Virus record (IMG/VR): IMGVR_UViG_3300034190_000128
Location: 1 to 41,821 of that record
DNA: 41,821 bases
Source of the DNA: a virus
Direction: 5' to 3' (one strand)
Position numbers and translations under genes: made by a program
The notes under the pieces: generated by a model
Seen by the model: the letters and a program-made list of their open reading frames with translations, nothing else
Databases searched by the model: none
What the model was told of the DNA's origin: nothing
Shown here: positions 19,260 to 25,527 of the stretch, piece after piece
Position numbering within the stretch: the stretch's first letter is position 1
Layout: each line of letters begins with the position of its first letter

Positions 19260-19699
19260 TAGCCTTTACCCACTATCTCGCCGCCACATGCCATATACCC
19301 ACAGGCATCTACCCAGTTGTCCATGTGTGTAGGGTTAGAATGTATGCGAGCGATTTTGAGTAACGCCATCATAGCTGCAACATCTTTTGTCTTTATGAAA
19401 TCAATCAATCCAAGATGTGCGTTCCAGTATAGGGCGATACGCTGAAAATTATCTTCCATGTCGCCATGATCTGATGCACGGTCTTTTGTGACGTACTCCT
19501 TTGCAGTGTCCAGCACTTGGCCACGCGTCACCTTCTTCGCTTCCTTCTCGAACACTTCTTTTGGTGTGCCGATCTTACTCATCAGCGCGTGAACGTAGTT
19601 GTACGACGATTTAGTGGCCTTAGCGATTTCGCTCGTGGTGGCCTGTGGGTATCTGATCTTATACGCCCAGATTTTATCCGCTTTACTCTTCTTAGCCAT
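19259..19699 (-). CDS. HTH plus DUF6378-like protein (146 aa)
   Basis: Residues about 1-45 (KIRYPQATTSEIAKATKSSYNYVHALMSKI) form a helix-turn-helix. Residues about 60-140 contain DRASDHGDMEDNFQRIALYWNAHLG-type text, then MMALLKIAR and DNWVDACGYMACGGE, the pattern of the all-helical phage domain DUF6378, recognised from memory. That fold is related in general look to MazG-like all-alpha NTP pyrophosphatases, but no activity should be assumed. It overlaps the polymerase start as TAATG. Its own ATG follows GGAGAATAGC, which contains the previous gene's TAG stop. Confidence 0.65.
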   Translation of the reverse strand: MAKKSKADKIWAYKIRYPQATTSEIAKATKSSYNYVHALMSKIGTPKEVFEKEAKKVTRGQVLDTAKEYVTKDRASDHGDMEDNFQRIALYWNAHLGLIDFIKTKDVAAMMALLKIARIHSNPTHMDNWVDACGYMACGGEIVGKG

Positions 19700-19700
19700 G

Positions 19701-20204
19701 CTATTCTCCTACTGCTTTATTTTTATCATCGCGCAGCGTATGCACAATGTCTTCCAACGGGGTCATGTCTAACCCAATATGCTCCGCGCAACCACGGAAC
19801 CGTTCAAGCCATGCGGCTAGGCTAGTACCTGCTTGCCTACGCAACTCTGCCTGTGAGTTGGCATCAGTTGGGTCAAACGGTTCGTACCCGCCACCCTCTC
19901 TGCGTTTGGACACAGGAGATATATACGCAGGATACTCCGTCACTTTGATAGCGACCACAGAACTATCTACGTCTTCCGCTTTGGCAACAATCCGTAATCC
20001 AGACGCCATCTGACGCGCCATTTGTATGCGGTGCTGCCGTGCTGCTTCTGCATCATCCATACCGTAGAAGGCAGGGTATGCTTCATGTTCTGGTTGTGTC
20101 GCCAACCAATCAACAAAGTCCGCTGGCACAAACATGTTTGCACCTGTATTTTGCAGGTAATCATCTATGATACGCTGCTTGGTCTTCTTATTAAAACTAG
20201 ACAT
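19701..20204 (-). CDS. Phage protein of unknown function (167 aa)
   Basis: Begins MSSFNKKTKQRIIDDYLQ; the ATG at 20204 follows a good GGAGG. The frame stays open about 320 bases further upstream, but only through the pentamer-periodic tract, whose translation is Arg/Gly-rich nonsense, so the longer version is rejected. The mature sequence is mixed alpha/beta with VPADFVDWLATQPEHEAY and a C-terminal helix RRQAGTSLAAWLERFRG. No family is recognised. It is followed by the DUF6378-like and polymerase genes in the same operon. A palindrome copy (20237-20251) lies in its leader. Confidence 0.6.
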   Translation of the reverse strand: MSSFNKKTKQRIIDDYLQNTGANMFVPADFVDWLATQPEHEAYPAFYGMDDAEAARQHRIQMARQMASGLRIVAKAEDVDSSVVAIKVTEYPAYISPVSKRREGGGYEPFDPTDANSQAELRRQAGTSLAAWLERFRGCAEHIGLDMTPLEDIVHTLRDDKNKAVGE

Positions 20205-20236
20205 ATACTGTCCTCCAAAAAGTTTCTTATGTTTGT

Positions 20237-20251
20237 GTAGTGGGCCACTAC
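20237..20251. repeat. 15-bp palindrome copy 2 (leader)
   Basis: GTAGTGGGCCACTAC; symmetry extends one base each side (T...A). It lies about 20 nt upstream of the GGAGG of the 20204 gene on the - strand. Confidence 0.85.
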
Positions 20252-20280
20252 AGCCCACCACTTGTTTATTAGCTTGACCG

Positions 20281-20820
20281 CCAGAACTGACCGCGCCTCT
20301 CCGAACCATGCCCCGCCTCGACCGCCTAACCCCGCTCCGCCTTAACAGACCAAACCTGAACCGCCTAGACAGACCGCAACTTTCCATACCGTACCCCGCC
20401 TTGACCGCCTCGCCCTGCCTTGACTGACCATACCGAACCTGAACCGCCTCGACCGCCTCGCCCAATCTTGCCTCTCCTCTCCACGACCGCCTTGCCCTGC
20501 CTTGACTGACCATACCATACCTCACAATACCAAGCCTTCCTTATCAGGCCGTAACTCACCAGAACCGCCATGCCACGCCGAACCGTGCCGGACCTCGCCG
20601 TACCCAACCTAAACCGCCCAGCCACACCATACCGCGCCAAAACAAACCGCGCCGAACCGCACCGCACCTAGACCGCCTTGCCAGAACTGATCGCGCCTCG
20701 CCATATCTCTCCTAGCCCCGCCTCGACCGCCGTGCCACGCCAAAACCTACGCCGCCTTGCCTGTCCTATCCATGACCGCCTTTCCTCGCCTAACCTCGCC
20801 CTGCCGCACCGTACCCTGAC
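20281..20820. repeat. ~540-bp pentamer-periodic degenerate repeat tract
   Basis: On the + strand the tract is C-rich and reads as strings of CCNNN five-base units, such as ccgcg-cctct-ccgaa-ccatg-ccccg and ccgaa-ccgca-ccgca. The phase shifts occasionally. Longer blocks recur, for example GCCTTGACTGACCATACC at about 20417 and 20499. Reading frames through it give Arg/Gly/Trp/Tyr-rich text in more than one frame and have no ribosome binding site. I see no gene. It lies inside the leftward operon between the 255-residue protein gene and the 20204 gene. Confidence 0.75.
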
Positions 20821-20843
20821 CGTCTTACCTTGTCCGTGAATTA

Positions 20844-20861
20844 GGGCGGCGTTAACCGCCC
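20844..20861 (-). other. Intercistronic GC hairpin (GGGCGG family)
   Basis: GGGCGG and CCGCCC pair around the 6-nt loop CGTTAA, 7 bases beyond the stop of the gene ending at 20869. No U-tract follows on the - strand. Similar hairpins occur at 22913-22930 and 30642-30663, each shortly after a - strand gene end, suggesting an RNA-stability or processing element. Confidence 0.55.
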
Positions 20862-20868
20862 CTCTTCT

Positions 20869-21636
20869 TTAGGCTGCTCTGCGCAACCGCTCTTCTTGAA
20901 TGAACTGCATCAACTCTCGTGTCTGATCGTCAGCGCACTCTGGATGTTCCATAGCCAACTCTTGAACCTCACGCGCTTCCTGCGTGATGTCATCCCAGAT
21001 TTCTTGCTGATCTCCCATGTCCTCAGAACTTGCTACAGAGAAAGTGCCGTATGAACCGCGACCCTTCTCCTGTCTGAAGTCACCGATACCGACAATCGTA
21101 CCAGCGTTCTGTAACAGGGACACAATAGAGAACGCACTCAGAGTTGGCGTCACGAACTTTATATCCACCTCTGCACACCAGTTGGGTAAGTACGCACGGG
21201 TACGCACATCAGGTGTCTTGTTCATATCCGCAGACCGAACGATATCCATCTTCAAGTAAGGCTTACCCCAGATTTGGATTTGGCTCTCCGGTAAGAAGAT
21301 TAACCGCTGAACACTTGTTTTCTTGATGCCTTCTGTCTCAAGCGCAGCGGTAGCCATCGCGCCCTTTACACCCGCAGCAGGGAAGCACAGATGTGTATCA
21401 CCTGTAGACTTCTTGTACACACTATCCCGAAACTCCTGCTCGGGGTTGTGCTTTATGTTCTTCTTCTCAGCCGCAGTTTTCTTGCCGCCGCCGACTAACA
21501 GGTCACGCCACGCCTTTGCGCCCATGCTGTTAAAGTACATCGGGGTTTGCCCGATCATCCGCAACTTGATACGTCCTTGCTTTAACGCATGGATTTCCAT
21601 TGTAGCTGGTGCGGTTGGTTTCTTTAATATAGCCAT
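20869..21636 (-). CDS. Conserved-looking phage protein, possible RAMP-like fold (255 aa)
   Basis: Starts MAILKKPTAPATMEIHALKQG after GGAGAATGAC; the in-frame ATG 12 bases earlier is part of the leader. Features include QTPMYFNSMGAKAWRDLL, a FPAAGVKGAMATAAL block and a Gly-rich GIGDFRQEKGRGSYGTF motif at about residues 190-206. The FPAAGVKGAM block and the late Gly-rich loop recall RAMP/Cas7-like ferredoxin folds, but this is weak pattern resemblance. The C-terminal 40 residues are acidic and helical. The gene is large for this part of the operon and sits just upstream of the pentamer tract. No catalytic residues are evident. Confidence 0.65.
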   Translation of the reverse strand: MAILKKPTAPATMEIHALKQGRIKLRMIGQTPMYFNSMGAKAWRDLLVGGGKKTAAEKKNIKHNPEQEFRDSVYKKSTGDTHLCFPAAGVKGAMATAALETEGIKKTSVQRLIFLPESQIQIWGKPYLKMDIVRSADMNKTPDVRTRAYLPNWCAEVDIKFVTPTLSAFSIVSLLQNAGTIVGIGDFRQEKGRGSYGTFSVASSEDMGDQQEIWDDITQEAREVQELAMEHPECADDQTRELMQFIQEERLRRAA

Positions 21637-21647
21637 GTCATTCTCCA

Positions 21648-21836
21648 TTATATATTGACACCTTGTTTCCGCAGGTTTGCGGTAAACTCTCGTAGTTCCC
21701 CCCTCGCGCGTTGCAGGTCTTGCTGCACGTTGGGGTGTTGCTCGGCGCGATTAACCTCACGCTCGTATTTATTAACTTCATTTCTTAGGAACCTCAGTTC
21801 CGCTTGCTGCTGCAAGTTCAACGCTTCGTCACCCAT
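21648..21836 (-). CDS. Small coiled-coil protein (62 aa)
   Basis: Almost entirely charged helix (LQQQAELRFLRNEVNKYER...), consistent with a short coiled coil. The ATG overlaps the previous gene's stop by 8 bases (ATGGGTGA) and follows AAGGG. Its TAA stop lies directly before the GGAGAATGAC leader of the 255-residue protein gene. It could be a small adaptor or inhibitor; function unknown. Confidence 0.6.
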   Translation of the reverse strand: MGDEALNLQQQAELRFLRNEVNKYEREVNRAEQHPNVQQDLQRARGELREFTANLRKQGVNI

Positions 21837-22056
21837 TGCCCAACCCTTTCGGCCTTGTTTTTGGACGTATAGATGAACTCGCTTTATCTGATTGAGTGCA
21901 GTTCATGTGAACATCTTTTGGGTTGTCGTAGATAGCGAGAAGCGCATCAGACCTGAGAACCTGTTCACATTTAGCGTAGTTCTCGAACCAAATCTCACCC
22001 CGCATATCCATGTCTTGCAGCGGGTAATATATTAGCAAGGCAGTAAAAAATTCCAT
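21829..22056 (-). CDS. Small protein with hydrophobic N-terminus (75 aa)
   Basis: Begins MEFFTALLIYYPLQDMDMRGEI, a short hydrophobic stretch that could be a weak signal or membrane anchor, followed by a polar region with two Cys. The ATG at 22056 overlaps the upstream TAA stop as TAATG and has GGAG 8 nt before it. A GTG two codons earlier is possible but less likely. Function unknown; it belongs to the small-gene cluster at 21.6-22.3 kb. Confidence 0.55.
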   Translation of the reverse strand: MEFFTALLIYYPLQDMDMRGEIWFENYAKCEQVLRSDALLAIYDNPKDVHMNCTQSDKASSSIRPKTRPKGLGNG

Positions 22057-22124
22057 TACCACTTCTCCCCAAACACTTTTCGGAATGCCTCATCCAAAAT
22101 CTTTTCCATGTCATCTTTACTCAT
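22056..22124 (-). CDS. Very small gene (22 aa)
   Basis: Encodes MSKDDMEKILDEAFRKVFGE plus KW. It has a strong ribosome binding site (GGAG, 6 nt before ATG), overlaps the upstream gene by 8 bases (ATGAGTAA) and the downstream ATG as TAATG. The amphipathic helix and tidy couplings suggest a real microprotein, although it could also serve mainly to couple translation. Confidence 0.5.
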   Translation of the reverse strand: MSKDDMEKILDEAFRKVFGEKW

Positions 22125-22266
22125 CACGTTCTCCTCTCATCCACTTTATGTCCCGTAGTAACTCGGTTTTTTCTTTAGTTAACCTCTCTAACTTCTGGGT
22201 TAACCTTGCAATCTCAGTGCGCTGAATAGCTATCTTGCTTTGCAGCTTCGCGTTTTCTTTATTCAT
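22117..22266 (-). CDS. Small leucine-zipper-like protein (49 aa)
   Basis: Begins MNKENAKLQSKIAIQRTEIA and continues with leucines and isoleucines at heptad spacing, a clear short coiled coil. It overlaps the HTH gene's end by 8 bases (ATGAATAA) and the 22-residue gene by 8 bases. The ribosome binding site is weak, so coupling to the upstream gene is likely. It could dimerise with the HTH protein encoded just before it; that is inference. Confidence 0.6.
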   Translation of the reverse strand: MNKENAKLQSKIAIQRTEIARLTQKLERLTKEKTELLRDIKWMRGERDE

Positions 22267-22588
22267 CGTCCAACTTTTTTGTAGGTAGGTTATGCCGCTT
22301 CTTTATTTTAGAGACGGTGTACTGGCTGACCTTCAGCAATCTAGCTATATCCTTCTGGTGTATCTTGCTCTGCAAGAACCCGTCTATTTGAGCGACAATC
22401 TCTGGGTTGTCCGCAGCGCCGCTGCTAGGACGCAAAGCCCCAAACCCCGCACTCTTCCTTCGCGCTTCTTGAATCTTGTGGTTGGGTATCTGGTTTTCTG
22501 CTCTAGCCAATTGCTGCATACAAAAACCGTATGCCCTCTCGAAACTAGCCCCATGCAGCATGAGTTGTTTTACTCTGCTCAAGTCCAC
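22259..22588 (-). CDS. Helix-turn-helix DNA-binding protein, GTG start (109 aa)
   Basis: A C-terminal HTH (residues about 70-102: IVAQIDGFLQSKIHQKDIARLL...VSQYTVSKIKKR, quoted in part) resembles the Hin/resolvase-like or HTH_23 type: helix, turn, recognition helix, Lys/Arg-rich end. The N-terminal 60 residues are helical and basic. GTG at 22588 is preferred because GGAGAATAACT precedes it and contains the upstream TAA stop. An ATG at 22609 is in frame but has no good ribosome binding site. Likely a phage regulator or replication-site binder. Confidence 0.65.
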   Translation of the reverse strand: MDLSRVKQLMLHGASFERAYGFCMQQLARAENQIPNHKIQEARRKSAGFGALRPSSGAADNPEIVAQIDGFLQSKIHQKDIARLLKVSQYTVSKIKKRHNLPTKKLDDE

Positions 22589-22590
22589 AG

Positions 22591-22875
22591 TTATTCTCCC
22601 TCCAAACATTTCTTGACATCTGCAATATTATCTTCGTTGACAACCATCGCAATTCCACCTGCCACTTCGATGTCCTGCAAGTTCTTTTCCTGTAAGGGTG
22701 TCGGCTTATTTTTACCTGCCTTGCATTCGATCCCGATAAAACGACCAGCATGACATACGATTATATCTGGTACACCACTCCGACCAAAGCCCCCCGTCAC
22801 AGGGTAGAAATAATATGCGCCATGTTCTTTGAGTACGGCAACAATTTTCTTTTTAACTTTGGCTTCAGGTGTCAT
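22591..22875 (-). CDS. VRR-NUC-type nuclease (94 aa)
   Basis: A complete small VRR-NUC domain: TPEAKVKKKIVAVLKEHG at the N-terminus (E4), GRSGVPDIIV (D37), IGIECKAG (E50, K52) and a final helix PLQEKNLQDIE. These match the PD-(D/E)XK core of phage VRR-NUC enzymes, often implicated in Holliday-junction or branched DNA cleavage. Length is normal for the stand-alone phage form. ATG follows GAGGAAGCCT. The HTH gene begins within the leader that holds its stop. Confidence 0.88.
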   Translation of the reverse strand: MTPEAKVKKKIVAVLKEHGAYYFYPVTGGFGRSGVPDIIVCHAGRFIGIECKAGKNKPTPLQEKNLQDIEVAGGIAMVVNEDNIADVKKCLEGE

Positions 22876-22912
22876 AGGCTTCCTCGTAGTAACTGGCTTC
22901 GGTTGATAGGTA

Positions 22913-22930
22913 GGGGCGGCGAACCGCCCC
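22913..22930 (-). other. Intercistronic GC hairpin (GGGGCGG family)
   Basis: GGGGCGG and CCGCCCC pair perfectly (7 bp) around CGAA. It lies between the 22950-23213 gene and the VRR-NUC gene, four bases from a palindrome copy. No U-tract. Confidence 0.6.
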
Positions 22931-22934
22931 CATG

Positions 22935-22949
22935 GTAGTGAGCCACTAC
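22935..22949. repeat. 15-bp palindrome copy 3 (intergenic)
   Basis: GTAGTGAGCCACTAC, directly abutting the stop codon (22950-22952) of the 87-residue gene. Confidence 0.9.
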
Positions 22950-23213
22950 CTAATCGTAATATACCCAGTAAGTATTACTATCTATTCGGCGACCCACGCC
23001 ATCGACAGGTTCAGTCGGCGGTGTTCCATTGGTCATCATCAAGACAGCTACCCTCTCCTGTACCCACATAGGTGTGTCGTGTATACTGTCATATAACCCT
23101 AAAGCTGACGCGTCAATAGCTTCAAGACCAAAACATAATATATCTACCTCGTTGGTAGTCGGGTGTATTGAGACGCGATAATTCTTGTTATCGCATACTT
23201 CCACGCTACTCAC
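22950..23213 (-). CDS. Unknown small protein, GTG start (87 aa)
   Basis: GTG start overlapping the upstream stop as GTGA. The sequence (SSVEVCDNKNYRVSIHPTTN...) looks like a small beta-rich domain followed by a helix with WVQERVAVLMM and a final beta hairpin ending NTYWVYYD. No motif is recognised. It is translationally coupled to the 296-residue gene; the stop directly abuts a palindrome copy and the GC hairpin. Confidence 0.6.
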   Translation of the reverse strand: MSSVEVCDNKNYRVSIHPTTNEVDILCFGLEAIDASALGLYDSIHDTPMWVQERVAVLMMTNGTPPTEPVDGVGRRIDSNTYWVYYD

Positions 23214-24100
23214 CCACGCACATAGAATACGTTATCGGCTGCGCGATAGCCCACGCCTTCGACATAGCCTTCCAATTCGAGCATACTCAGAACAGATAAC
23301 TTACCTGCCAGCTCGTCCGGTAGGTTATGTTGGTCATACAAAGAGGTGTTGTCAGGAAGCTCCGACACACTCCTAGTAATCGAGTAGTGAGTTGACGCGT
23401 CTACATCGGTATGTACTCGGAACATCTGCCTACCTGTTGGAGATACTATTGCCTCAACAAACGTGAACGTGTTGTCCACGACTTGGCGCGCGGCTTCAAG
23501 CTCATTCAGTCCACCAAACATCTTGTGCAGTTTATCGCCAAGGTCTTTATCTAAGAACTCATAGCCCGACTCGACCAGATGTTTTAGTTCTCTCTGCAAC
23601 GGATTTGGTCTCGGCGCTGAGTAGGTACTCGTATCAAAGAAGTTGTTGACCAACTCACGTCTTAGCTCACCCGTGTTGTCTCGTATCTTTGACACTACCT
23701 CTTGGGCCGCACGGTGGCATTGCCGTAGCGACAGCTTCATAGTCTGCTCTACGGTCAACGGACGTATATACTTCATGGCGTTCTTCACAGCTTTGTCCTG
23801 CTTCAGTGCTAGGGACATGTTTTGCTGTAGCCCATGGCTGTACTTCATGTTCTTTATGTTCGGCGACCACACAGCGTAACGATCATTCCCATCACCGCTA
23901 GTTTGAAAGTCGCCGTAGCCAATTATACCCATGACGTAATTGTCACCTCCTCGGTAGACGTACAGCATGTTGTGCTTCTTAGACACAGAGACTTTGTAAC
24001 CCTTCATCTGTTGCGTCAGCTTGTGTGCAAAATCCATCAGGCCGATAGGTTGTTGACCATTCGACGGTTCACCTAGAGTGCTTACTTGTTCAAGTTTCAT
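23210..24100 (-). CDS. Phage protein of unknown function (296 aa)
   Basis: Starts MKLEQVSTLGEPSNGQQPIG after GGAGAATAAC; the upstream in-frame ATG belongs to that leader. The first third is beta-rich and Gly/Tyr-rich (LYVYRGGDNYVMGIIGYGDF), the middle helical (MKYIRPLTVEQTMKLSLRQ) and the C-terminal ~60 residues compact again. No catalytic signature is evident. It follows the 331-residue gene, with a palindrome copy in the short gap, and lies in the same transcript as the MoxR/VWA module. Confidence 0.6.
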   Translation of the reverse strand: MKLEQVSTLGEPSNGQQPIGLMDFAHKLTQQMKGYKVSVSKKHNMLYVYRGGDNYVMGIIGYGDFQTSGDGNDRYAVWSPNIKNMKYSHGLQQNMSLALKQDKAVKNAMKYIRPLTVEQTMKLSLRQCHRAAQEVVSKIRDNTGELRRELVNNFFDTSTYSAPRPNPLQRELKHLVESGYEFLDKDLGDKLHKMFGGLNELEAARQVVDNTFTFVEAIVSPTGRQMFRVHTDVDASTHYSITRSVSELPDNTSLYDQHNLPDELAGKLSVLSMLELEGYVEGVGYRAADNVFYVRG

Positions 24101-24116
24101 GTTATTCTCCAATTGC

Positions 24117-24131
24117 GTAGTGTGTCACTAC
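24117..24131. repeat. 15-bp palindrome copy 4 (intergenic)
   Basis: GTAGTGTGTCACTAC. On the - strand it contains the TAG stop of the 331-residue gene and lies six bases before the GGAG of the 296-residue gene. Confidence 0.9.
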
Positions 24132-25123
24132 TGTTTCATAAAGCCCGCGTTGACGTTGAAGAACGAGTTGAACCTCGCCCTAACACGCCGCAGATCATCT
24201 TCTGTTTGTACATCTTTTACCGCATACGATGGGTTCCAACCGTATCCATCGGTAGCTTGGGACGCAAACTGAACCCATAGGTGCAACCGCATAGGGTGAT
24301 CCTCGTCTACTAAAATCACACGCGACCACTCAGGGTTCCATGGCTGATAGCCTGTTGTTGGGTAGAAGTGCTTACGCAGTTCATCCATACGTTCCATGAT
24401 GTATTGTTGCTCCAAAGGCAGCAGGGGGGACATAGTCATACCCCACTCAAAGAACTTCTTGAGTGCGCCCCTGTATTTAGCCTTTAGTTCTTTGTTCACT
24501 TGTGGGCCTTTAGGTACTTTCTTCCCAGTTGTTGGGTTATGTATCCAATTACCTCCACCCCTAGTAAACACCAACGCCGCATTGTCATCTTTACGCTGCG
24601 ACCATGAATGCCTACCCGGATAGTGAATGCTATCTTCATAGTATTTTTGTTCGTCGGCGGTTACAGTTTTGCCCTTGGCTAGGAATATCGCATCCTCTCT
24701 TAACCCACTCGTAGAGATATATTGACGTGCGTTACCTTGTATAAAATGTAAGCCACGCGGTGTATGCCTATCTATAAAACTGTAACGTGAAGGTTCGCAT
24801 CCGCTGTCTGGCCCTGTCATATTCATAATCCTGACGCTCTCGACACCATCCTTATGTTTACGCCACACGATAGGTGCGTAGTACTCCATCTTACCATCCC
24901 TCCCAAACCAACGGGGGAACATAGGATCACCACGGTGATACCCATCACTCAGTGCGTAGCAGTTTCGGCTTAACTTAACGATGCGTTCGTGCTTACGGTT
25001 ACGGTCTCCGATAGGTCTGATGTCGTCCTCACGTGTGTGAAGTTTAGATACAAGGGGTTTGATGCTTTCGTAGTGAGCCACTACCGATGCAAATGAGGTA
25101 TAGTTTGTACTGTATAGTGCCAT
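24128..25123 (-). CDS. Phage protein of unknown function with an internal palindrome (331 aa)
   Basis: Begins MALYSTNYTSFASVVAHYES; codons 14-18 (VVAHY) are exactly one copy of the 15-bp palindrome, in frame. The protein is rich in aromatic and charged residues (MFPRWFGRDGKMEYYAPIVWR, FEWGMTMSPLLPLEQQYIM in parts), suggesting a globular fold; no known family is recognised. The stop TAG is supplied by a second palindrome copy. The leader TCAAGGGATATGTAAA also occurs in near-identical form before the previous gene (25526). Confidence 0.6.
   Translation of the reverse strand: MALYSTNYTSFASVVAHYESIKPLVSKLHTREDDIRPIGDRNRKHERIVKLSRNCYALSDGYHRGDPMFPRWFGRDGKMEYYAPIVWRKHKDGVESVRIMNMTGPDSGCEPSRYSFIDRHTPRGLHFIQGNARQYISTSGLREDAIFLAKGKTVTADEQKYYEDSIHYPGRHSWSQRKDDNAALVFTRGGGNWIHNPTTGKKVPKGPQVNKELKAKYRGALKKFFEWGMTMSPLLPLEQQYIMERMDELRKHFYPTTGYQPWNPEWSRVILVDEDHPMRLHLWVQFASQATDGYGWNPSYAVKDVQTEDDLRRVRARFNSFFNVNAGFMKQ
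25070..25084. repeat. 15-bp palindrome copy 5 (inside gene)
   Basis: GTAGTGAGCCACTAC; read on the - strand as GTA GTG GCT CAC TAC, coding VVAHY at residues 14-18 of the 331-residue protein. Confidence 0.9.
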
Positions 25124-25124
25124 T

Positions 25125-25526
25125 TTACATATCCCTTGACATAAGTTTTTTGATAGCTTCTAATTTGGCTTTCAACTCTCTGTTTTCTGCGCAAGACTCT
25201 TTGTAAAGTTTTTCGAACCATGCTTCGCGGCCTCGCGCTCTTTTCAGCCTATCCGCAAGATCATTTATGTTTTGCTTCTGGAAAGCGTCAGAGTAATCAA
25301 ACCTGTGAATACCTCCAACGGCGGTATACTCCACAACCAGATCAACGCGGCACAGACGCAAATCTTTGATAGCTTCGCTTCGACACTGCGATTTACTACT
25401 TGCTAAATATTCCTCACCAAGATCATTCCGGTAGGTCCAAATTCTATTCGCCTTGTCGCTGCCGCTTGCTTCGTGGCGTAATACTCTACCACAGATAACA
25501 TTGTCGTCTTTTAGGTATTCAAGCAT
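25125..25526 (-). CDS. Unknown protein, C-terminal coiled coil (133 aa)
   Basis: Begins MLEYLKDDNVICGRVLRHEA. An N-terminal beta-rich domain (NRIWTYRNDLGEEYLAS, VDLVVEYTAVGG) is followed by a long charged helix (KRARGREAWFEKLYKESC...LKAKLEAIKKL). The ATG at 25526 follows AAGGGAT two bases from the VWA gene's stop; the frame extends 13 codons further into that gene without better support. Both this protein and the VWA protein end in SRDM because the same ribosome-binding sequence is built into both 3' ends. Confidence 0.6.
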   Translation of the reverse strand: MLEYLKDDNVICGRVLRHEASGSDKANRIWTYRNDLGEEYLASSKSQCRSEAIKDLRLCRVDLVVEYTAVGGIHRFDYSDAFQKQNINDLADRLKRARGREAWFEKLYKESCAENRELKAKLEAIKKLMSRDM

Positions 25527-25527
25527 A

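Noticed and set aside
20205-20525. N-terminal extension of the 20204 gene through the pentamer tract
   Set aside because: The extension has Arg/Gly-rich repetitive translation and no ribosome binding site, while ATG 20204 has GGAGG and a normal protein start.
20844-20861. GC hairpin as a rho-independent terminator
   Set aside because: No T-run follows on either strand, and the operon appears to continue through it.
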